A stretch of 64,000 nt of DNA from Erinaceus europaeus (taxonomy: Eukaryota; Chordata; Mammalia; Eulipotyphla; Erinaceidae), in assembly GCF_950295315.1 (NCBI RefSeq), contig NC_080177.1, positions 77,779,096-77,843,095 of the forward strand, given 5' to 3'. Of this stretch, positions 53,801 to 62,800 are shown one piece after another (within the stretch, counting starts at the first letter, position 1; every line of letters begins with the position of its first letter). The notes beneath the pieces are model-generated. The model was not told the origin of the DNA. It ran no database searches and saw only the letters and a program-made list of their open reading frames with translations. A program made the translations under genes and the position numbers.

Positions 53801-56800
53801 CACGGGAGGCGCTGTCTGGGCAATAGAGCTGCACCAGCTGCCCCTGGGCCGCCTGCACCAGCGAAGGCTCCGAGCCAGCCCTGGAGGCGCGGGGGGGGGG
53901 GGGGGGGGGGCTGAGGGCCGCCCTTCAGCACAGCTGCCCCAGGGCTTAGAGGCCATCCACGGCCAGAGGGTCCCTCCCATGAGCCACCGAGCCCCTGACA
54001 CCTGTGGCCTCGGGAACCCAGCAGAGCCCAAGCATCCCCCTCTGCAGAATGGGGGGATCCGAGGTTCAAGGAGGCCTAGGCAGAGGGGGCCTTACCTGGA
54101 GGAGCCGTGGGAGGGAGGAGCAGGTCCCCTGTCACCCCCACCCAGAGTGGAGGCTCTGGGCCCAAGCTCCTGGCCCCAGGCCTGTTCTGCGTAGGGTGGA
54201 GTGCGGTGGGTCTCGCTGGGCCTGGGCTCCTGCTCTGGCCAAAAGATGCCGCCGCCGCCAGAAGGCAAGGGCCTACTCTGGCCTGTGGGCCCGGGCCCGC
54301 TCCCACCCCCCTCTCCACGGGTGCCCTGGGCAGAGGCCCTGGGTGCATGGGAGGGTCCCGGTCGGAGAGGTGCACGCTGGGCCCCCAGGCAGCTGCTCAT
54401 GCACTCCCCCTCGGAGGCAAAGTTGTTGGCATTGCCGTGACAGCCGCCATACCAGAAGCGGTTGCACCTGCCCACGGAGGGGACGAAGTACCAGCGGGCA
54501 GCCCAGTCTGCACAGGAGCCCAGGGCACTGGGCAGCAGACACCGCACTGGATACGCTGAGGGCAAGAGCAGGCGAGTCAGCGGGTGCCCGGCCCCCAGCC
54601 CAGCCCCACAGAAAGGTCTTTGCTCTGGGCAGGTGGGGACGGGGACAAGAGCCTGGCCACCAGAAGCACAGGACCATCCATCCGCTCACCGTAGCTGGGC
54701 TGACCTGCACAGCCTTCCCCGAGAGGGCCGGCCGCAGGGGCCACGTCGTCATAGCAACAGCCAAACCGGGAGCCCCTGCAGGCACCGGGCTCATCCTGCT
54801 GGGACCGCTGGCCCTGGGGTTCCTAGAGGGAGGTGGCAGGAGAAGTCAGACTCCGGGAGACTGTTAGATGAGACCCCAGGTAACTCCCAGTGGGGTGGGG
54901 GACACTTACCGCAGGAGCTCCTGCCCCTGGCACGCCCCCAGCATCCTCACGTCTCTGAGCCCTGGCGCAGCCCTTCCTGTACAGAGCACAGGCCTGGCGT
55001 CCCTGCCGTGCCCCACCCGCGCAGCACATGCCATTTGCCGGCTCCCGTCTCCACCCTAGTAGCCAGCAGGCCTCAGGGCTCACTCCAGGGTGTGTTAATG
55101 CTCTCATGTTGGTGAGGACGGGGCAAGCTGAGGCCCTTGCACCCTGCTGGTGAACCTGACGCCTCAAGTTAAACGTGGGGGGTGGGGGTAGACAGCATAA
55201 CGGTGATGCAAACTGACAGCCATGCCTGAGGCTCCAAAGTCCCAGGTTCAATCCCTGCACCAACAGATGCCAGAGCTGATCAGTGCTCCGATATTGAAAA
55301 AAAATAATAAATTAAAAAAAAAAAAGTTAAGCATTGGGGTGGTGGTGAACTCGGGAGAACACCAACGTTGCCTTGTGCAGGGACCCGGGGTCGAGTGTCC
55401 AGTCCCCACCCGCAGGGGGAAAGCTTCATAAGCAGTGCTGTCTTTCTCTCTTGCAATGTCTGTCTCCTCTCAAGTCTTCTCAAGTCCAGCTTAGTGCTGA
55501 TGGGGCCCAAGCTGTATTTCAGCAGGCTGAGCGCAGAGCAGCCAGGGCCTGTGCACACGCCCACCAGTCGCCCCGGGAGAGGAGTCGAGGCCCCAGGGCT
55601 GTGCACACCTCCCCTTGCACCAGTGTGGGAACCCACCTGCTCTGCTCACACGAGGTCCCGGGGCAGCCTTGCCACTGAGGCCCAAGGGAGGCAGTGTGGC
55701 CGTCAGGGCAGCATCCGTGGGGGCTGTGTCTGCAGTCACGGCCCCCCAAGTCAGACCCCAGGGGCTGCTGCAGAGACGGGGCTGGGCCTGAGGCTGGCAG
55801 GTGGGGGTCCTGGTCTCTGGACGCTAAAGAAAGAGGGAGGACAGACGTGACACGCCCACCTGTCCCACCCCTCGTCCTTCCAAGCCCAGGCCACCATCCA
55901 CACAGATACAGAAACTGGACTCTGGCTGCTCACCTGCGGTGGGGGTCCTCCAAAGGCCCAGAGACGTCGGGGAGTGTCTGGGGCTGGTGTTGACAGCCTG
56001 CGTGTGAGGGACTTCTTCAGGAAGCAGGGGCGGCCACAGACACGGGAAGAGGCAGGAGAGTGGCGGGCTGAATGGTGGTGCCCAGCCATGATGGCTACAT
56101 ATTCACACCCACTGGCCAGGCAGAGCCTGGGTTGCCCAGGACACAAGTGAAAATGAGCAGGCCTGTGACTTTGGCCCTGCTCCAAAGGGGTCCTCAGTCA
56201 CTGTAATGTCCCAGGCTCAGCTAGTAAGAGCCAGGTGTAAAACCACCTGTACCATCCCCAGTTGCATTCTTTAAAAAGCACAGATTAGGGAGCCGGGCGG
56301 TGAAGCAGGTCTGCAGGTGTCTGTCTTTCTCTCCCCGTCTTCCCTCCTCTCTCCCATTTCTCTGTCCTATCCACCAACAACAACGACAACAATAATAACT
56401 ACAACAATAAAACAAGAGCAACAAAAGGGAATAAGTATTTTTTTTAAAAAGCACATATAATTTTAAAAATAGGTTGAGAAGACTTTTTTTAATGGGCAGA
56501 GCAGAACAACAGGCTTTTCTCAGTAAACAAACACCACTTAGAAGCACGTGGGCCGAGGTGGCTGGGCAGCAAGGAAATGCAAATCAGAGGCACAGTGAGC
56601 TCACCAGCTGCAGGTGAGGACGCGGACGCAATGCACAGAACAGAGGCGGTGTGTGGGCTTGGTCCCCAGCACCACTCCACATGACCAGGTGGTGGCACCT
56701 GGCTGAGAGCACACAGTACAGTGCACAAGGCCTGGATTGAAACCCTGGTCCTCACCTGCAGGGCAGAAGCTGCAGCTGAAAACAGGCCTGCAGGTGTCTC

Positions 56801-59800
56801 TCTGACTCTCCCCTACCTCCCCCCCTTTCCCTCTCAGTTTGTCTCTGTCCAAGACAAATAACGTTTTTTAAAAACTGGGACAGAAGTAGCACAGCAGATT
56901 AAGCGCAGGTGACACAAAGCACAAGGACCGGTGGAAGGATCCCAGTTCGAGCCCCCGGCTCCCCACCTGCAGGGGAGTCGCTTCACAGGCCAGGCGGTGA
57001 AGCAGGTCTGCAGGTGTCTGTCTTTCTCTCCCCCTCTCTGTCTTCCCCTCCTCTGTTCTCTCTGTCCTACCCAACAATGACGACATCAACAACAACAATA
57101 ACTACAACAATAAAAAAAAAACAAGGGAATAAATATTTTTTAAAAGGGAGTAAGCACAGCCAAGACTTTAAAACAGAAAAGCTGAGGCAGAGTTGTGCTT
57201 ACAGCTTGTGTGTGAGGCCTTGGCAGTGTTCCCTGGCACTACGAAAACAACTGACAGTCATCCTCCTAAGTAGATGCACTAAGTGTTGTTGATGGCAGTT
57301 CCTATAGCCTCCCCCCAGGCCCACCGTGAAGTGGACCCAAGGCCTCGTGTCGTGCTGTGCCATCGCCTCAGGTCAGCTTTCAAAGCTTTTGAAAGGGGAG
57401 AGACATCCCAGCGCCAGCCCTCGGCCTGGTGCCACCACAGTGTTGTGTCGGGCCTGGGCTCCAGCCAGGACGTCCCGCACAAGGGCGTGGAGCTGGCTGA
57501 GCGCCTTCCTGGCCAGGTGTGCTCCTCATTGCTCCCCACGCGCCACGGTGCACACACAGCTTTTCTTTTTTTTTTTTTTTTCCTCCAGGGTTATTGCTGG
57601 GCTCGGTGCCTGCACCATGAATCCACCGCTCCTGGAGGCCATTTTCCCCCCTTTTTGTTGCCCTAGTTGTTGCAGCCTCGTTGCGGTTATTATTGCCATT
57701 GTTGACGTTGCTTTGTTGTTGGATAGGACAGAGAGAAATGGAGAGAGGAGGGGAAGACAGAGAGAGAGGGGAGAGAAAGATAGACACCTGCAGACCTGCT
57801 TCACCGCCTGTGAAGCGACTCGACCCCCCCCACACAGCTTTTCTAAGCACAAAAGCAGCAGCACGGGGGGCCGGCGGTGGCGGTGGCGCAGCGGGTTAAG
57901 CGCACGTGGCGCAAAGCACAAGGACCGGAGTGAGGCTCCTGGATCCTCCCCTCTCTCCATTTCTCCCTGACCTATCCAACAACGGACGACAACAACAGTA
58001 ATAACCACGACAAGGCTACAACGACAAAGGCAACAAAAGCGTGGAGAGGCCTCCAGGAGCAGTGGATTCAGGTACAGGCACTGAGCCCCAGCAACAACCC
58101 TGGAGGCAAAAAAAAAAAAAAAAAGCGGGGAGCCGGGTGGTGGCGCAGCGGGTTAAGCGCAGGGACCGGTGTAAAGATCCCGGTTCGAACCCCAGCTTCC
58201 CACCTGCAGGGGAGTCGCTTCACAGGCGGTGAAGCAGGTCTGCAGGTGTCTATCTTTCTCTCCCCCTCTCTTGTCTTCCCCTCCTCTCTGTTCTATCCAA
58301 CAACGACGACATCAATAACTACAATAATAACTACAACAATAAAACAACAAGGGCAACAAAAAGGAATAAATTATTTTTAAAAGGCAACAAAGGGGGGGGG
58401 GAGGAGCAAAATTAAAAAAAAAAAAAAAAGGCAGCAGTAACTGAAACTCACTTGACAGACATGAGCCTGGTCTGAAGCTCTTCCTAGGCCCTTCCCTCCT
58501 ACCTGCTGAGGTCAATCCTACCAGTCCGCAGGCCAAGCGGGGCCCCTCTCCCAGGAAGGCAGCCAGGGTTGCTGAGGCCAAAGAGTCTGACCTGTGGGAG
58601 CCCCAGGACCCTTCCTGCCCACGTACCTCGAAGGTCAGGCCCAGGCTGATGTGCCCCAGGGCCCCCCAACAGCCTCACCACCAGCACTGCCGGCCCCTTA
58701 CCCACCACTCTGGCCCACTGCACAGGCGGGGAGGAGAGAGCAAGGGGCAGAGATTCACGTCGGCACCGACACCCGTTCTTACCCGCCTGCCTCTCACCCT
58801 CCTGGCTCACAGGGCCGCATCATGTCTCCACAGCCCCAGCAGTCACCAGCCTAGCTCCTCCCCTGCAGCCCTGCTCCCAGTAGACACAGGAAGGGAAGGA
58901 GCTGGGGGGGCAGCCTCCCCCGGACCACCTCCCTCCCCTGCACGCAGACAGCGTTCACTTGGCAAACACCTGCCAGCTTCTGATTTCTGGGGGAAGGAAG
59001 GGGGGTATGACAAGGAAGGAAGGGTTGGGGACTGGGCACAGATGGCAGCACAGTATGTGCACAACGACCTGGGTTGGAGCCCGCTTCACATCTGCAGGGA
59101 AGCTTCACGAGCGGTGAAGCAGGTGTCTGTCTCTCTCTCCCTGTCTCCCCCTCCCCTTTCAATTCCTCTGTCCCAGCCAATAAAAGGGGGGAGGGCCGCC
59201 GGGAGTGGTGGGGTCATAGTGTCAGCACTGAATGCAAACCAGGGAGGTCTGGGAAACACGTCAGGACAAGAACACAGGACTTGCAGGCATGAGATCCCAG
59301 CTTCACCCCGACACCACACACATCTGGGAGTGTATAGGGGTGTGAAAAGTACAGAGAATGGTAGAGAAAGACCAAGCGGAACACTGCTCAGCCCTGACTG
59401 GTGGATTGAGCCTGGGACTCAGTCTCAAGAAGGGAAGTCTCTACACGGCCCTCTGCTACCCCAACCCAGGCATAAAGTCTTTTTTTTCTCTCTCTACACC
59501 AAAACTGCTCAGTTCAAGCTTATGGTGGTGCTGGGAATTGAACCTGGGACCTCAGAGCCGCAGGCTCGAAAGCAGTGGGGGCCAGGCTGAGCACACCGTC
59601 CAGCTGAGCCGTGTCAGCAGCCCTAAACCTCGGGGGCTGGAAGAGAGCAGACACACTCTCCTCGATGCTGAGCTCGGAGCTCCGTCCTCTTAGAGTCGGA
59701 GACGAGGACTAGGCTCACCCCGTGGAGTGCTGTCACCTCTCTGCTCTCCGATGCTGAACAGAGGGGGTGTCGCGCAGGAGATGCTGACAGCAGTGGTGAC

Positions 59801-62800
59801 TCAGACGGGAAGAGGAGGAAGAGGAAGGGGACTGCCGAGGACCGGGTGAGCTGGGCTGGACGCCCTGGGCCCTGCTTACCGGGGGGCAGAGGACAGGGCT
59901 GCGCGTTGCAGGCCTCCACGGCCACCGGCTTCGGCAGCTGCAGGCGCCCGCAGTAGCCCGGCGGGCCCAGGGCACAGACGACCCGGCGTCTGCGGGTGCC
60001 CGAGTCGCAGCTCTGGGAGCACTGGTACCCCGGGAGGAGTGAGGGACAGAGAGAGGTCCTGAGACCGGTGGCACCCACGGGGGTGGGGGGGACTGGTGAC
60101 ACGGCAGCCCCCCCGAGGACCCCGGGGCCAGCAGGGGCAGCAGCCGTGAGGGGTGAAGGGCGGCCGAGTGCTCACCAGACTCCAGGTGCCGACGCGCCAG
60201 GCTCGGTCGCTGAGGTGGGGACAGTCGCGCGCACAGGGCTCGGCGAGGGGGGGCCGGTCTGCCCGGGAGCACGCCGTGCTGGGGAGCGGAGAGCCCCCGG
60301 CCCCCCGGCAAGTCACATTCCGCCTCCGGACCCCAGCACCGCAGCTGCCGGAGCACTGCAAGGACAGACTGTCGCGACGGGACGGGACGGACGGACGGAC
60401 GGTGCTCCTGCCCCTTGCACGCCCAGGCTGACCAGACCCCGAGGCCAGCAGCCCCCCGACCCCACGCCAAAGCCTCTCCCTAGAGGGGCCCGCGCCTCCC
60501 GGCCGCCACTCCCAGGCCTCACCTCTCCCCAGGGCTCGGCGCTCCAGGCTGCGCAGCGCTGCAGGCCGCAGGCCCGGGTGCTGGGGGGCTTCCCCCGCGA
60601 CCCCGAGCACCCGGCCGAGGCGCAGTGCACGGAGCGGGACTGGGAGCCGCCGCCACAGGAAGCCGAGCAGGGGCCCCAGGGCCCTGTCTTCCAGCTGGGG
60701 AGGTGGGGGGCAGGCACCGGTAAGGGGCGCGGGGCGCGGGGCGCGGGGCGCGGGGCCTGGGGCGCGGAGCTGGGGCTGGGGTGCCAGCACCCTCACACAC
60801 AGGAGAGGGGCACAGGACCACCCTGCCGTGCAGATCCAGCCCTCCCCCCAGCCAGGACGCCGCGGCCCCCCAGAGGAGCGGCCACTGGGCCCCAAGTAGT
60901 CTGCTCCCAGCACGGTGCAGGCCCCTCTGTGCGTGGCCCGGCCCCCCGCACCTGCCCGGCTAGGTGCCCTGCGGCCAGGCCTGGGGTCCTCCGCTACATC
61001 CGCCGGCCCCCACCAACGCCAGGGTCAGATACACCCGGTGGGCGGCCCAGCCCCGGGCCGCACTGTCCCCCGCCCTCCACGCTGAGGGAAAAGCCGTCCC
61101 CCCTCCTCGCACCCCTGACCCAGTCGGGGCCCCTCACTGCCGAGCGCCAGGGACGGGGGGGGGGGGGGGGGTGGGGGCTCACTGGCCGGTCTGCGGGCAG
61201 GGCTGAGGACTGCAGGGCCGCTGCTCGGCCGGCCGGGGCTGGTGCCGGCACTCGTGGTCCGGGGACGCCTCGCTGTCCACGGTGCAGACGACCAGGCGGG
61301 ACTGCCGACCTGCGGGCCCCAGCGGCGACAGTCACCAAGCCCCACTCCGACTCCCAACGTGGGCTGCACGCTTCCCAGGCGACCACCGGCCCCGTTGACA
61401 GGAGGGTCACCGGCACATGGACTCTGGGCCAAGGGCTCCGGCCTCGGCCGCCCTGGGGGAACATCTCCTGGGAGATGGCGCCACCTCTGGGAAGCCCACA
61501 AGGGTTCTCTGGGCTCAGGCGGGGGCCCTCTGTGGACTGAGCCCCGCAGTCCTCTGCCACACAGGCCCCTCATGGGCTCGCCCACCCGAGCACACCAGTC
61601 CTCACCTCCACCACACTGGGCGCTGCAGTCGCTCCAGGAGCCGTGGCTCCAGCGGACGCGGGTCTGGGGAGCAGCCCGGGGCAGGTGGTACTCGAAGAGC
61701 ACCCAGGGGCCAGGCTGCTGGCTGATGAGCTAGGCAGGAAGGTCCCGGCTGAGGGCGGCCCGAGAGCCACCACCCTCATGGACCCCAACCCTGTGCTCCC
61801 AGCCCCATCCTGCCCCCCCAGCCCCTGCCAGTCCCCCCAGCCCCTGCCAGTCCCCCCAGCCCCAGCCCCTGCCTGTCCCCCCAGCCCCTGCCTGTCCCCC
61901 CCAGCCCCTGCCTGTCCCCCCCAGCCCCTGCCTGTCCCCCCCAGCCCCTGCCAGTCCCCCAGCCCCTGCCAGTCCCCCCAGCCCCTGCCAGTCCCCCCAG
62001 CCCCTTCCTGTCCCCCCAGCCCCTTCCTGTCCCCCCAGCCCCTTCCTGTCCCCCCAGCCCCTTCCGGTCCCCCAGCCCCTTCCTGTCTCCCCAGCTCCCT
62101 CCTGTCTCCCCCCCAGCTCACCTCAATGACCAGAGGCTCTGAGGTGGGGCCACGGGCATACAGCCGCTCTGGGGCCAGGTCCCCCTCTGCCCCCCGCTCA
62201 TAGTGCAGGAGGGTGCTGGCCACGGGCAGGGCCTGGGCAGCCGAGATGTTCCAGTGCCCGTTGAGGTAGTAGTCACCTCGAACGTTCCTCACCGCTGGGA
62301 GGAAGAGGGGTCCGTTTTCGAGCTGCCCAGGTGGGCACCACCTCCACACCGCCTGCACACGCCCCCACCCAGCCCCAGCCCTCACCCAGGAAGTTCCTGC
62401 TGGCCGCCCCCTCCTCCACACGGATGCTGGTGGCGCCCGCGGGGACCACGAGGACCCGGTTGTAGCCTGAGGGGCAGAGAGATCCTGGGGCCGCACAAGT
62501 CACAGGAAGATTGTCCCCCAGAGAACTGAGGCTGTGGGGGTGTCAGGGCAGGGCAGGCTGGGGAGCGTGTGCTGGAGGGGACACGGGAGGTCGGGGGGGG
62601 TGCAGGTGTGGCAGGTGAGCTGAGACTGGGTTGGGGGGCACAGCCCCAACTCACATGAGCTCCCGTGACAGGCCTGGCCCCACCCTTTAGACATGACCTG
62701 AGCGCTGGGTCGCACCCTTGGCCTGGAGCCCTAGCCAGGGTGTGAGATGGTGAGGTAGGCACAGGGGACGGATGCTTATGTCTCAGCTGTCCTGGCCCCT

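Larger units (their letters stand above)
55824..59879. other. PAPLN long linker intron
   Basis: A 4-kb intron between the exons for thrombospondin repeat 5 and the first cysteine cassette, filled with SINEs. It may contain one or two decayed or unrecognised linker exons (candidates 55934-55977 and 58503-58591). Confidence 0.7.

Noticed and set aside
54004..54867. A 287-codon + strand frame
   Set aside because: Shadow of the Kunitz-domain exon and neighbouring PAPLN introns.
55934..55977. A 44-bp PAPLN exon with acceptor CAGCCCCAG and donor GTGAGC
   Set aside because: The phase works only with an unidentified partner exon, no similarity to papilin is visible, and direct splicing without it keeps the frame.
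58716..58740. A micro-exon candidate (TGGGCCAGAGTGGTGG on the - strand)
   Set aside because: Only 16 bp between AG and GT signals; nothing supports its use.
59876..60913. A 345-codon frame on the - strand
   Set aside because: It runs through PAPLN introns in the wrong phase for the exons.
59996..61540. A 514-codon open frame on the + strand
   Set aside because: It is antisense to five PAPLN exons and their introns in GC-rich DNA. The - strand exons have splice sites, phases and thrombospondin motifs; this frame has no domain.
61801..62115. Regular short repeats that could suggest a CRISPR array
   Set aside because: Units are contiguous with no unique spacers, and the host is a mammal; it is a minisatellite.
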